Shown here one piece after another: positions 44,518-53,355 of a DNA stretch of 64,000 nt. The stretch covers positions 1-64,000 of the forward strand of contig JAFEBB010000037.1 of the NCBI GenBank assembly GCA_018266075.1. Reading direction: 5' to 3'. The notes below the pieces were generated by a model. It saw only the letters and a list, made by a program, of their open reading frames with translations. It made no database searches and was not told where the DNA came from. The DNA comes from Deltaproteobacteria bacterium. GTDB lineage: Bacteria; Myxococcota; Myxococcia; Myxococcales; SZAS-1. The position numbers and the translations under genes are program-made. The number at the start of each line of letters is the position of its first letter. The first letter of the stretch is position 1.

Positions 44518-44802
44518 ATGTACCGCCGCTACACCATCCATCGCGACGGCGACCTGCTCGTCGAAGACCTCGACGCCACCGGCAAGCCCGTCGACGCCGA
44601 GCCTGTTCCGCCCGAGGACCGGCTGCCCTTCGAGCTCACCGTGCTCGCCCCCGACGGCAAGCTCGCGCTCGAGAAGCTGCTCGAGTTGATGGAAGCCGCG
44701 GTCGAGATCGAGAGCGGCAACCTCGAGAACTGGAAGCCCAAGGGTCCGGGCGGCTCCGGCGGCGCTCCGCCGAGCGGCGGCAAGCTGCCCGTGCTGAGCT
44801 GA
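44518..44802 (+). CDS. Small protein of unknown function
   Basis: A 94-residue soluble protein that starts MYRRYTIHRDGDLLVEDLDATG. Its central section is acidic (VLAPDGKLALEKLLELMEAA) and the C-terminus is a short Gly/Pro/Ser tail (GPGGSGGAPPSGGK). It has no Cys. It lies 12 nt after bcp, a spacing that suggests co-transcription. No family is recognised. Confidence 0.65.
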   Translation: MYRRYTIHRDGDLLVEDLDATGKPVDAEPVPPEDRLPFELTVLAPDGKLALEKLLELMEAAVEIESGNLENWKPKGPGGSGGAPPSGGKLPVLS

Positions 44803-44804
44803 CC

Positions 44805-45524
44805 CTACGGCGCGCCGCAGCTCAACCAAGTGGTTACAGCGCTGATCTCCTGCGCGCTCACGCCGCCGCTCGGTGGCATCGAGCCGCTCTCGAGCCGCGA
44901 GGTGATCGCCGAGGCGTTGCTCTTCACGCCGCTCTGCGAGCCCGCGAAGCTGTGGCAGCTCGCGCAGGTGTTCGCGAAGAAGCTCTGCATCGTGGTCGCC
45001 CAGGTGTCGGGCGTGCAGCTCGCGCCGGTGGTGGTGCCGCCGCCCGTCGAGGTGGACGAGGTCGAGGACGTCCCGGTCGACGAGCTGCTGCTCGAGGTGC
45101 TTCCCGTGCTGCCTTGACCGCCGCTGGTGCTGCTGGTGGAAGTGGACGTCGACGTCGACGTCGACGTGGAAGTGGCCGTGGCCGTGGACGCGCGGCCGCC
45201 CGTGGTCGAACCGCTCGTGACGACCGGCGTGGCCGCGCACGTGCCCGAGCTGGGATAGCAGCCGGTGTGGCCTGCGGGGTCGAGCGTGAAGCACGTCTCG
45301 CCCGCGGCGCAGCTGCCGTCGCTCGCGCACGGCACGGTGCAGAAGCTCCTCCCGCTCGCGTCCTCGCTCGCGCAGAAGCTGGCCGCGCCGCAGTCCGAGT
45401 CAGAGCCGCACGGTGAGCACAACGGCACGACGCGCGCGTCGCTCGGGCCCGCGTCCGCGTCGGAGGGATACTTCGCACCGCAGCCGCACACCGAAATCGC
45501 CAGCACCAGGGTCCACGCGCGCAT
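44805..45524 (-). CDS. Lipoprotein with Ser/Thr linker and c-type heme motif
   Basis: A 239-residue lipoprotein. The signal ends VLAISVCGCG (lipid Cys at 15 or 17). A Cys-rich module follows (PLCSPCGSDSDCGAASFC, then SFCTVPCASDGSCAAGETC). A low-complexity Thr-Ser linker (STSTSTSTSTSTS and SSSSSTGTSS) leads to a C-terminal domain with one CxxCH heme site (CASCH in FFANTCASCHSFAG) and the MPP element that often supplies the distal Met (SGSMPPSGG). A surface-tethered electron-transfer protein is plausible. ATG 45524 has GAGG 5 nt upstream; a GTG at 45530 is alternative. Confidence 0.82.
   Translation of the reverse strand: MRAWTLVLAISVCGCGAKYPSDADAGPSDARVVPLCSPCGSDSDCGAASFCASEDASGRSFCTVPCASDGSCAAGETCFTLDPAGHTGCYPSSGTCAATPVVTSGSTTGGRASTATATSTSTSTSTSTSTSSTSGGQGSTGSTSSSSSSTGTSSTSSTSTGGGTTTGASCTPDTWATTMQSFFANTCASCHSFAGSQSGVKSNASAITSRLESGSMPPSGGVSAQEISAVTTWLSCGAP
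44822..44836. repeat. TTAAC-N6-GTTA dyad, imperfect copy
   Basis: TCAAC-CAAGTG-GTTA, one mismatch in the left arm. It lies in the last codons of the lipoprotein gene, beside the convergent stop of the small gene ending at 44802. Confidence 0.45.
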
Positions 45525-45624
45525 TCGCACCTCGTGCGAGGCCGCTGTGCAGTGGCCGTGCCAGGGTGCAACGCGCCGTGTCGACGACGCGAAGCGAGGC
45601 GCGGGCGCTACAGGTTGTGGTCTC

Positions 45625-46566
45625 TCAGCTCCAAGCGAGCATGCGCTCGAGCGGCGCCAGCGCCTCGAGCCGCGTCTGCTCGGGCAGGGTGATCTCCGGC
45701 TTCTTGTCGCGCATGCAGAGGTAGAGCTTCTCCAGCGTGTTCAGCTTCATGTACGGACACTCGTTGCACGCGCAGTTCGCGTCCGGCGGCGCGGGGATGA
45801 ACTCCTTGTCCGGCGCCTGCTTCTTCATCTGGTGGATGATCCCCGCCTCGGTGACCACGATGAACTGCTTGAGCGGGGTCTTGAGCGCGTACTCGAGGAT
45901 GCCCTTGGTCGAGCCGATGTAGTCGGCGAGCGCGAGCACGCGCTCCTCGCACTCTGGATGCGCGAGCACCTTCGCCTCGGGGTAGCGCACCTTGAGCTGC
46001 TGCAGCTTCTTCTCGGAGAAGATCTCGTGCACCTGGCAGCTGCCCGGCCAGAGCACCATCTCGCGGCCGGTCTGCTTCATCACGTAGCGGCCGAGGTGCT
46101 GATCCGGCGCGAAGATGATTTTCTTGTCGGCCGGAATGCGCGAGACGATCTTCGCCGCGTTCGACGAGGTGCAGATCACGTCGCTCATGGCCTTCACCGC
46201 GGCCGAGCAGTTCACGTAGCTGACCACGAAGTGATCTGGGTGCAGCTTCTTGAAGAGCGAGAACTTGTCGGCGGGGCAGCGGTCGGCGAGCGAGCAGCCG
46301 GCGTTGAGGTCCGGCAAGAGCACCAGCTTCTCGGGGTTCAAGATCTTGGCCGTCTCCGCCATGAAGTGCACGCCCGCGAAGACGATCACGTCGGCCTTCG
46401 TCGACTTGGCTTGCTGCGCGAGCTGCAGCGAGTCGCCCACGAAGTCGGCCAGGTCCTGGATGTCGCCCTCCTGGTAGTAGTGCGCCAGGATCACCGCGTT
46501 GAGCTCGCGCTTGAGGCGGAGGATCTCCTTCTCCAGATCCAGGGTGCTGTCGAGGGCGGCCGTCAT
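45625..46566 (-). CDS. nadA: Quinolinate synthase NadA
   Basis: A 313-residue enzyme that condenses iminoaspartate with dihydroxyacetone phosphate to quinolinate, the first pyridine ring of NAD synthesis. Conserved segments: [40 protein letters not shown], and the [4Fe-4S]-ligand cysteines C91 (AGCSLADRC), C177 (PGSCQVHE) and C270 ([12 protein letters not shown]). Substrate contacts [21 protein letters not shown] and AHPEC match. Length and motifs fit type A/B short NadA. NadB is not in the window. Confidence 0.97.
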   Translation of the reverse strand: MTAALDSTLDLEKEILRLKRELNAVILAHYYQEGDIQDLADFVGDSLQLAQQAKSTKADVIVFAGVHFMAETAKILNPEKLVLLPDLNAGCSLADRCPADKFSLFKKLHPDHFVVSYVNCSAAVKAMSDVICTSSNAAKIVSRIPADKKIIFAPDQHLGRYVMKQTGREMVLWPGSCQVHEIFSEKKLQQLKVRYPEAKVLAHPECEERVLALADYIGSTKGILEYALKTPLKQFIVVTEAGIIHQMKKQAPDKEFIPAPPDANCACNECPYMKLNTLEKLYLCMRDKKPEITLPEQTRLEALAPLERMLAWS

Positions 46567-46650
46567 GGTCCAATCCTAACGTGACGGGCGCCTGATCGCC
46601 TGGGGCAAGCAGTTAGGTGGCGGCCCGATCGCCCCTATACTGGGGTGGTC

Positions 46651-48198
46651 ATGTCCGACGACCGGTTCGCGGTCCAGCGCACGCAGGTCACGAGCGTAGG
46701 CCGGCTGCGCACTGCGCTGATGCTCACGGACATCGTCGGCTACTCGCGCCGCATGCACGCGGACGAGGCCCGCGCCGTCCGCGAGCTGCGCAAGCACAAC
46801 GAGGTCATCCGCGATCTCCTCGAGGCCCACCACGGCCGCGAGGTGAAGACGATGGGTGACGCGTTCCTCGCCGAGTTCGCCGTCACCGACGATGCGCTCC
46901 GCTGCGCGCTCGCCATCCACCGCAAGATGGAGGAGGTCTTCAACGACGAGGATCCGCTGCGCGTCCGCATCGGCCTGCACATCGCCGAGGTGGAGGCCAT
47001 CGGCCCCGACGTCATTGGCGACGGGGTGAACATCCTCTCGCGCATCGAGCCCCAGGCCGATCCGGGCGGCATCTGCGCGTCGAAGGAGTTCGTGGGCGAG
47101 CTCAAGGCTGCGGAGGTGCTCTTCACCGCCATGGGGCCGGTGGAGATGAAGAACATCGCCAAGCCGGTGGAGCTCATGCGCTGGCCCGCGCAGGTGAACG
47201 AGCTCGAGGAGCTGCCGGCCACGCGCGTGGTGAAGCGCACCATGAACTCGCTGCCGTCGGTGCCGGCGGCGAGCATCGCCGCTGCCGCGAACATGCCTCG
47301 CCAGGCGCCCGAGGAGGGCGACGAGAAGACGCAGATGGTCAGCGAGTCGCAGCGGCCGGCGCTCAATGAAGCCATGTTCGTGCCGGCGGCGCTCTCGGAT
47401 CAGCCCACGCCCACGCGCGCGAGCGCGCTCACCGCGCTCCAGGACGCGCTGCCGGATCCGAACACGACCACCACCTCGGCGCGGCCGATTTCGCGCTCCG
47501 GGCCCAACTCGGCGCGGCCGCTCTCGCGAAGCTCGGGCATCTTCGTGCCGCCGCACGTGGAGCCCGAGGACGCCACCAAGGTGCTGCGCGCCGCCGAGGA
47601 GACCCGCGACGCGCTCGGCATTCCGGTTCACGGCGACGAGCAGACCGTGACGCGCTCAGCGGTGGGGCCAGCGAAGGACTGGGACATGCTCCTTCCGGCC
47701 CGCTCGCCCGACGCGAACCCGTCGATGCATGACGTGGGCGGGGTGGTGCTGCCGCCCATCACGCGCTCAAAGGGCGCGGTGATTGCCCTCGGCGCGGTGG
47801 CGGGTGGCGCCGTCGCCATGACGTTGGTGGTGATCATCTGGATGGTCACCCGGCCGGCGCCCGTGCCCGAGCAGGCGGTGGTCAAGGTCGTCGCGCCGCA
47901 GCCCGTGGCGCCCGTGGCTCCGCCCACGCCGCCTCCGCCCGCGCCGGTGGCCGCGCCCACGCCGCCTCCGCCTGCGCCGGTGGCCGAGCCTGCGCCCGCG
48001 CCGATGACGCTGCAGCAGCAGGTGATCGCTGCCGTCGAGAAGATCCAGCACAGCAGGCAGAAGCCGAAGCAGAGGAAGGCGCTCCTGCAGAAGCTCGACA
48101 AACTTAACAAGAGTGTTACGCGAGCGAAGAAGGCCAAGGACAAGAAGAAGGCCGAGAGTGCGCTGCGGGCGTTCCTGAAGAAGAACAAGCTGAACTGA
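46651..48198 (+). CDS. Class III nucleotidyl cyclase with C-terminal membrane anchor
   Basis: A 515-residue protein. The catalytic domain (residues about 15-180) has metal Asp in LMLTDIVGYSR and MGDAFLAEF, plus GLHIAEVEAIGPDVIGDGVNILSRIE, the family's purine/ribose region. The first residues lack an ATP/GTP-specifying motif I can read, so whether it makes cAMP or cGMP is open. A long disordered section follows, then a single membrane helix (VIALGAVAGGAVAMTLVVIIWMV, about 378-400), a Pro/Ala-rich stretch (PPTPPPPAPVAAPTPPP) and a basic helical tail. The cyclase domain would be cytoplasmic. TATACT lies at 46636-46641, 9 nt before the ATG, suggesting a near-leaderless start. One TTAAC-N6-GTTA copy lies near its 3' end. 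Confidence 0.85.
   Translation: MSDDRFAVQRTQVTSVGRLRTALMLTDIVGYSRRMHADEARAVRELRKHNEVIRDLLEAHHGREVKTMGDAFLAEFAVTDDALRCALAIHRKMEEVFNDEDPLRVRIGLHIAEVEAIGPDVIGDGVNILSRIEPQADPGGICASKEFVGELKAAEVLFTAMGPVEMKNIAKPVELMRWPAQVNELEELPATRVVKRTMNSLPSVPAASIAAAANMPRQAPEEGDEKTQMVSESQRPALNEAMFVPAALSDQPTPTRASALTALQDALPDPNTTTTSARPISRSGPNSARPLSRSSGIFVPPHVEPEDATKVLRAAEETRDALGIPVHGDEQTVTRSAVGPAKDWDMLLPARSPDANPSMHDVGGVVLPPITRSKGAVIALGAVAGGAVAMTLVVIIWMVTRPAPVPEQAVVKVVAPQPVAPVAPPTPPPPAPVAAPTPPPPAPVAEPAPAPMTLQQQVIAAVEKIQHSRQKPKQRKALLQKLDKLNKSVTRAKKAKDKKKAESALRAFLKKNKLN
48104..48118 (+). repeat. TTAAC-N6-GTTA dyad, copy 5
   Basis: TTAAC-AAGAGT-GTTA within the basic tail of the cyclase gene, 80 nt before its stop. Confidence 0.6.
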
Positions 48199-48201
48199 TC
48201 C

Positions 48202-49200
48202 ATGACCTCCATGCGCGCAGTCTGGGTCGAGCACCCTGGCGGCCTCGACGCCCTCGTCGACGCCCACTTGCCCGTGCCCGAGCCCAAGCCCGGTGAAGTC
48301 CGCGTGCGCGTGGCCTTTGCGGGCTTCAATCCCGTCGACGCCGCTTGGCGCCGCGGCCTGCACAAGCCGCCGCTGCCCGGCGTGCTCGGTCGCGACTTCA
48401 GCGGTCATGTCGACGCGCCGGGCGAGGGCGTCTCGGGTTTTCGCGAGGGCGATCGGGTGCTGGGCTACGCGGCCGCGTCGAGCAATGGCACGTATGCCGA
48501 GTACGTCTGCGTGCCGCAGGAGCTTCTCGCGCACGCGCCGCACGACCTCGCGATGGCGCTCGCGGGTGCGCTGCCGGTCGCGGGTCTCACGGCAGCGATG
48601 ATCCTCGAGCAGGATCGCCCGCGCGAAGGCGAGCGCATCCTCGTCACCGGTGCCGCGGGCGCCGTGGGCACCGTGCTGGATCACCTGGCGCGCGCCACAA
48701 AGGTCGAGCTCACCGCGGCCACCACGACCGAAGCCGGACGCGCGTACCTCGCCAAGTGCCAGGCCGTGCCCGTGGACCGCATCGTCGTGCTCGCGGAAGG
48801 GCGAAGCGAGATCGCCCCCGGTCGCTTCGACGCCGCTTACGATCTCGCCGGTGGCCGTCAGAAGCTGCTCGCGTTCCAGGCCGTTCGAGCGGGCGGACGC
48901 GTGGTGAGCATCGTCGAAGAGCCCGCCGACTTCGCGCTGCCCATCTGGGACGAGCGCGAGAGCCCGCTCGTGAACCGCTCGCTGGGCTTTCGCTTCGTGC
49001 AGCTCGGCGCGCTGATTCGGCATTCGCCGCGCGCGGCCTGGCGCTGGTACGGCGAGACGCTCTCTCGGCTCGCGTCGAATCCGCCGGATGCGCTCGCGGT
49101 CGAGGTGCTCGGTTCGCTCTCGGCCGCGACGGCGCGCAAGGCCCACCAGCTCCTCGAGGCACGTCAGGCTGCGGGCAAGCTGGTGATGCGCGTGGCCTAG
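48202..49200 (+). CDS. Zinc-independent MDR alcohol/quinone oxidoreductase
   Basis: A 332-residue medium-chain dehydrogenase. The catalytic GroES-like half begins VWVEHPGGLDALVDAHLPVP and contains GVLGRDFSGHVDAPGEGVSGF. The Rossmann half has ILVTGAAGAVGTVLDHLARA, the GxGxxG-like NADP loop (GAAGAVG). No structural or catalytic zinc cysteines are visible, so it resembles the quinone oxidoreductase/crystallin branch of NADPH-dependent enzymes. It starts 3 nt after the cyclase stop. Substrate unknown. The ATG 48202 or 48211 could be used. Confidence 0.88.
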   Translation: MTSMRAVWVEHPGGLDALVDAHLPVPEPKPGEVRVRVAFAGFNPVDAAWRRGLHKPPLPGVLGRDFSGHVDAPGEGVSGFREGDRVLGYAAASSNGTYAEYVCVPQELLAHAPHDLAMALAGALPVAGLTAAMILEQDRPREGERILVTGAAGAVGTVLDHLARATKVELTAATTTEAGRAYLAKCQAVPVDRIVVLAEGRSEIAPGRFDAAYDLAGGRQKLLAFQAVRAGGRVVSIVEEPADFALPIWDERESPLVNRSLGFRFVQLGALIRHSPRAAWRWYGETLSRLASNPPDALAVEVLGSLSAATARKAHQLLEARQAAGKLVMRVA

Positions 49201-49209
49201 AAACACGAA

Positions 49210-49235
49210 CGCCGCGAACCCGGAGGTCCGCGGCG
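49210..49235. terminator. Possible bidirectional terminator hairpin
   Basis: CGCCGCG (49210-49216) pairs with CGCGGCG (49229-49235) around a 12-nt loop, between the convergent MDR and lon genes. No T-run is present, so termination is tentative. Confidence 0.4.
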
Positions 49236-49260
49236 CCGTGCTGTTCAGCCTTCCCGTCGA

Positions 49261-51738
49261 CTAGGCCCGGACTTCAGGCGTCGCCGGCTTGTTCTCGGGC
49301 GCGCGCTCGCCGCCGCCCTCGCCGCCGTCGCTCGACGGGCTCGACTTGAACGGCTTGCTCTCGAGCGCCCACTCCAGCACCTGGTCCATGGTGGTGGCGT
49401 AGAGGAACTCGATCTCCTTGCGCGCCTGCTCGGGCACCTCGAGCACGTCCTTGCGGCAGCGCTCGGGGAGGATGATGCGCTTGATGCCCGCGCGGTGCGC
49501 GGCCAGCACCTTCTCCTTGATGCCGCCCACCGGCAGCACCATGCCGCGCAGCGTGGCCTCGCCGGTCATCGCCGTGTCGCCGCGGACGCGGATGCCGGTG
49601 AGCAGCGAGACGAGCGCCGTCAGGATCGTCACGCCTGCGCTCGGCCCGTCCTTCGGAATCGCTCCCGCCGGGAAGTGGATGTGGATGTCCTGCTTCTCGA
49701 GGAAGTTGGGCTGGATCCCCAGGGCGTTGGCCTTGCTGCGCACGTAGCTCAGGGCGGCCTGCGCGCTCTCCTTCATCACGTCGCCAAGCTGGCCGGTGAG
49801 GGTGAGCGAGCCCTTGCCCGTCATCTTCGTGGCTTCGATGAAGAGCAGGTCGCCACCGACGGCCGTCCACGCGAGGCCCGTCGCGACGCCGGTCACTTCC
49901 GTGCGCTCCGCGACCTCGTTGTAGAACTTGTCCGGCCCGAGGATCTCGCCGATGTCCGGCTCGTCCACGGTGCGCTTGGCGCCCTCGGCCACCTTGCCCT
50001 CGGCGACCTCCACCGCGACCGCGCGGCAGACGTCGGCGATGCGGCGCTCCAGGCTGCGCACGCCGGCCTCGCGGGTGTAGGCCACGATGAGCTTGGCGAG
50101 CGCCTTGTCGGTGAGCTCGAGCTGATCGCCCTTGAGGCCGTGCTCCTTGAGCTGCTTGGGCACCAGGTGCCGCGTGGCGATCTGCTTCTTCTCCTCGAAG
50201 GTGTAGCCCGGCAGCTCGATGATCTCCATGCGGTCGCGCAGCGGCGCCGGGATGGGGTCGAGCTGGTTCGCCGTGGCGATGAACATGATCTTCGAGAGGT
50301 CGTAGTCCACGTCGAGGTAGTGGTCGGAGAAGGTGTTGTTCTGCTCCGGGTCCAGCACCTCGAGCAGCGCCGCGCTGGGATCGCCGCGGAAGTCGGCGCC
50401 GAGCTTGTCGATCTCGTCGAGCATCATCACCGGGTTGACCGTGCCCGCCTTCTTCATCGAGCGGATCACGCGGCCGGGCAGGGCGCCCACATACGTGCGG
50501 CGGTGCCCGCGGATCTCGGCCTCGTCACGCACGCCGCCCAAGCTGAGGCGCACGAACTTGCGACCCACCGCGCGCGCCACGCTCTGACCGAGCGAGGTCT
50601 TGCCCACGCCCGGCGGACCGACCAGGCAGAGGATGGGGCCGCGCATGTCGTTCTTGAGCTTGCGGACCGCGAGGTACTCGAGGATGCGCTTCTTCACCTT
50701 CTCCAGGCCGTAGTGATCGGCCTCGAGCACGCGGCGCGCGTTGTCGATGTCGAGGTTGTCCTCGGTCTTCTTCGACCAGGGCAGGTCCGCGATCCAATCG
50801 AGGTACGTGCGCGCGACCGTGTACTCGCTGCTCTGAGCGGGGATGGTCTTGAGGCGCGCGAGCTCCTTCTGCGCGATCTTCTCCACCTCCGGAGGCAGGC
50901 CGGCCTTCTTCAGCCGCTCCGAGAGCTCGTCGAGCTCCTCCTCCTCCTCGCCGATCTCGCCCAGCTCCTCCTTGATCGCCTTGAGCTGCTGGCGCAGGTA
51001 GTACTCGCGCTGCGTCTTCGACATCTCGCCCTTCACGGCGGAGTCGATCTTGTTCGAGAGCTTGAGGATCTCGCGCTTGCGGTTGAGGAGCTCGAGCACG
51101 AGCTTCATGCGCGCCTTGAGGTCGACGGTCTCCAGCACCGCCTGCTTCTCCTCGATGGGCACGTCCACGTTGGCGGCGATGAGGTCCGCAAGGTGGCCCG
51201 GGTGCGTGATGCTCTCGACGAGCTCGGTCGCGGCCGCGGGCAGCTCGGGCATGAGCTCGATGACTTCACGCGCGAGCTTCTTGAGGTTGATGCCGAGGGC
51301 CTCGACCTCCACGTCGCCGGTGGCGCTCTTGTCCTCGACGGGCTCCACGCGAGCCTTGAGGTAGGGCGTCTCCTGCACCAGGTCGAGCACCCGGAAGCGC
51401 GCCAGGCCCTGCACGACGAGCGAGTAGTTGTCCTCGCCCATCTTCAGGAGCTTCACGATCCTGGCGACGGTACCCATGGGGTACATGTCGGCGGCGCCCG
51501 GATCTTCCTCTTCCGCGCGACGCTGGGTGACCACGCCGATCACCTGGTCATCGCGGACGGCGTCCTTGATGAGGGCGATGGTCTTCTGGCGGCCGACGGC
51601 GAGCGGCAGCACGCCACCCGGGAAGAACACCGAGTTGCGCAGCGGCAGGATGGGCAGCACCTGGGGGATGTCCTCCTTGGCGATGAGACCAGGAGGGCCC
51701 ATCGTTGCGCCCGGCGGAGTACCCTTCTTCTCGGACAT
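49261..51738 (-). CDS. lon: ATP-dependent protease Lon
   Basis: An 825-residue AAA+ serine protease that degrades misfolded and regulatory proteins. The N-terminal substrate domain begins [20 protein letters not shown]. Walker A is [11 protein letters not shown], Walker B is MLDEIDK ([11 protein letters not shown]). The catalytic dyad is Ser in [10 protein letters not shown] and Lys in [11 protein letters not shown]. All are complete. The ATG at 51736-51738 is chosen for GGAGG 6 nt upstream; a longer in-frame frame reaches 51819. A minus-strand TATAGA hexamer at 51782-51787 is a possible -10. Myxobacteria typically carry two Lon genes, one developmental; which this is cannot be told. Confidence 0.96.
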   Translation of the reverse strand: MSEKKGTPPGATMGPPGLIAKEDIPQVLPILPLRNSVFFPGGVLPLAVGRQKTIALIKDAVRDDQVIGVVTQRRAEEEDPGAADMYPMGTVARIVKLLKMGEDNYSLVVQGLARFRVLDLVQETPYLKARVEPVEDKSATGDVEVEALGINLKKLAREVIELMPELPAAATELVESITHPGHLADLIAANVDVPIEEKQAVLETVDLKARMKLVLELLNRKREILKLSNKIDSAVKGEMSKTQREYYLRQQLKAIKEELGEIGEEEEELDELSERLKKAGLPPEVEKIAQKELARLKTIPAQSSEYTVARTYLDWIADLPWSKKTEDNLDIDNARRVLEADHYGLEKVKKRILEYLAVRKLKNDMRGPILCLVGPPGVGKTSLGQSVARAVGRKFVRLSLGGVRDEAEIRGHRRTYVGALPGRVIRSMKKAGTVNPVMMLDEIDKLGADFRGDPSAALLEVLDPEQNNTFSDHYLDVDYDLSKIMFIATANQLDPIPAPLRDRMEIIELPGYTFEEKKQIATRHLVPKQLKEHGLKGDQLELTDKALAKLIVAYTREAGVRSLERRIADVCRAVAVEVAEGKVAEGAKRTVDEPDIGEILGPDKFYNEVAERTEVTGVATGLAWTAVGGDLLFIEATKMTGKGSLTLTGQLGDVMKESAQAALSYVRSKANALGIQPNFLEKQDIHIHFPAGAIPKDGPSAGVTILTALVSLLTGIRVRGDTAMTGEATLRGMVLPVGGIKEKVLAAHRAGIKRIILPERCRKDVLEVPEQARKEIEFLYATTMDQVLEWALESKPFKSSPSSDGGEGGGERAPENKPATPEVRA

Positions 51739-52024
51739 GTGTTGCCTCCAGCGCGCTGAACACGCCTTGCTGAGCGTAGCTTCTATAGTGGCCCGGTAGG
51801 TGCGGCGCTCAGACCGCATTCTGCCTGCTCCCGGGGCCTGCTTGCGCGCCTGGAGCGTTGGCTAACATAGCAACCACTTGCCCCCTGGCAAGCGCCAACC
51901 CCACGCGATCCCGCCCTTTCTCGACCGACCGCGGCAAACGGCCGGCCAATCCCACGCCCCAAGCAGTGCTGGATCGGCGACATCTCCGGTCCAGCTTGGC
52001 CCCAGCATGGGTCCGGTTCGGCCG

Positions 52025-52053
52025 TTGACAAGTGTTGGGCTGCCGATTACTTC
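52025..52053 (+). promoter_or_regulatory. Candidate promoter of the YceI-MarR unit
   Basis: A perfect TTGACA (52025-52030) with TACTTC 17 nt further (52048-52053); the -10 match is weak. The palindrome begins 7 nt downstream and would cover the start of transcription. Confidence 0.45.
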
Positions 52054-52060
52054 ACGGCCC

Positions 52061-52082
52061 AACGATTAGGCACTTAATCGTT
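52061..52082. promoter_or_regulatory. Palindromic operator candidate for the MarR regulator
   Basis: AACGATTA and TAATCGTT are perfect 8-nt inverted arms with a 6-nt spacer (GGCACT). The site lies between the candidate promoter and the AAGGAG of the YceI gene. MarR proteins bind such 16-22 bp palindromes, and the marR-type gene is the next gene downstream, so autorepression is inferred. Confidence 0.6.
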
Positions 52083-52131
52083 AGGGGACCAACCACCTGG
52101 CGCTCCGAGCGCCGTGAAGGAGAAACACACC

Positions 52132-52728
52132 ATGAAGCGCATGATGCTCGCGATGTCCCTCTTGGTCGGCGCGCCGGCCCTGGCCCACGCCTCCAGCTAC
52201 GAGATCGACCCTGTCCACACCACGACCGGCTTCTCGGTCAAACACATGATGGTGGCCACGGTGCACGGTCGCTTCGAGAAGGTCTCGGGCACGGTGAGCA
52301 TCGACGACGCCAACCCGGCCAACGACAAGATCAACGTGGACATCGACGCCACCAGCATCACCACCGACAACGAGAAGCGCGACGGTCACCTCAAGTCGCC
52401 CGACTTCTTCGACGTGGCCAAGTTCCCGAAGATCACCTTCGTGTCCAAGAGCGCCAAGGCGGCGGGCGCGGGCGCGGTGGACGTGACGGGCGACCTCACC
52501 ATGCACGGCGTGACCAAGCCCGTGACCCTGCACGTGACCGACATCAGCCCCAATGTCGCGAGCCCGATGGACAAGAAGAACCACCGCGGCGCGTCGGCCA
52601 CGGCCACCCTCAACCGCCAGGACTTCGGCGTGAAGTGGAACGCCCCCACCAGCGGCAAGGCCGGCGACGTGGTGGTGAGCGACGAGGTGAAGATCCAGAT
52701 CGACGCGGAGCTCGTCGAGAAGAAGTAG
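52132..52728 (+). CDS. YceI-family periplasmic lipid-binding protein
   Basis: A 198-residue protein with signal peptide MKRMMLAMSLLVGAPALAHA. The YceI lipocalin-like barrel is clear: SYEIDPVHTTTGFSVKHMMVATVHGRF, VDATSITTDNEKRDGHLKSPDFFDVAKFPKITF (here about 60-100) and LTMHGVTKPVTLHV. YceI proteins bind isoprenoid-type ligands in the periplasm. The ATG 52132 has AAGGAG 9 nt upstream. It is followed by the MarR gene 59 nt later. Confidence 0.92.
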   Translation: MKRMMLAMSLLVGAPALAHASSYEIDPVHTTTGFSVKHMMVATVHGRFEKVSGTVSIDDANPANDKINVDIDATSITTDNEKRDGHLKSPDFFDVAKFPKITFVSKSAKAAGAGAVDVTGDLTMHGVTKPVTLHVTDISPNVASPMDKKNHRGASATATLNRQDFGVKWNAPTSGKAGDVVVSDEVKIQIDAELVEKK

Positions 52729-52787
52729 CGGCTTGAAGTTGGGGCGCGGGCCGTCCAGTGGCGGTCCGTGCCCCATCCAGGCGGGCG

Positions 52788-53327
52788 ATGAACCTCGAGC
52801 AAACGCGCTACGCTGAGGGGGCAGAACCGGAAACCGAGGCAGACGTGGGTACGCACGCCAAAGGCAAGTCGGAAGGGCGATGCATCGAGGCCTACGTGCA
52901 GTTGGTGCATGCCACCGGTGTGGTGCGTGCGCGGCTCGACAAGCTCCTGAGCGAGCACGAGCTGACCGAGAACCAGATGGGCGTGCTGGCGACGCTCATG
53001 CAGCAAGGTCCGCAGTGTCAGCGCGCGCTGGCCGAGAAGATCGCCGCGACGGGCGCGAGCGTGACGCTGCTCGTGGACCAGCTCGAGGCGCGCGGGCTGG
53101 TGCGTCGCGAGCGGAACGAGAACGATCGGCGCTTCGTGACCGTGAACCTCACCGCGGACGGAAAGCGCTTCATTGAGAAGATTTTCCCGGGGCACTCGCA
53201 GGCGATCAGCGAGAGCCTGGGCGGGCTGACCGCGAGTGAACAGGCCGAGCTCGCGCGGCTCTGCGCCAAGTTGGGGCAGCACGCCGAAGGGCTGTCACAT
53301 GCCGGTGACGAGGAAGACGCTTCCTGA
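52788..53327 (+). CDS. MarR-family transcriptional regulator
   Basis: A 179-residue winged-helix regulator. Core: CIEAYVQLVHATGVVRARLDKLL, LTENQMGVLATLMQQGP, the recognition helix region LAEKIAATGASVTLLVDQLEARGLVRR and wing NENDRRFVTVNLTADGK. Ligand-responsive repressor typical of antibiotic, phenolic or lipid signals. The ATG 52788 lies before a short unstructured N-terminus; a GTG at 52758 is alternative. It probably recognises the palindrome at 52061-52082. Confidence 0.93.
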   Translation: MNLEQTRYAEGAEPETEADVGTHAKGKSEGRCIEAYVQLVHATGVVRARLDKLLSEHELTENQMGVLATLMQQGPQCQRALAEKIAATGASVTLLVDQLEARGLVRRERNENDRRFVTVNLTADGKRFIEKIFPGHSQAISESLGGLTASEQAELARLCAKLGQHAEGLSHAGDEEDAS

Positions 53328-53355
53328 GCGGACGTGACGTGCGCAGAATGCGTGC

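Larger units (their letters stand above)
51739..52131. other. Divergent promoter region between lon and the YceI gene
   Basis: This 393-nt gap has no gene. It contains a possible lon -10 (minus-strand TATAGA, 51782-51787), a CTTGCC-CCCT-GGCAAG hairpin at 51877-51892 (possible operator or terminator), the TTGACA at 52025 and the palindrome at 52061-52082. Confidence 0.55.

Noticed and set aside
49210..49235. A definite intrinsic terminator
   Set aside because: The stem is good but has no T-run; kept only as a low-confidence feature.
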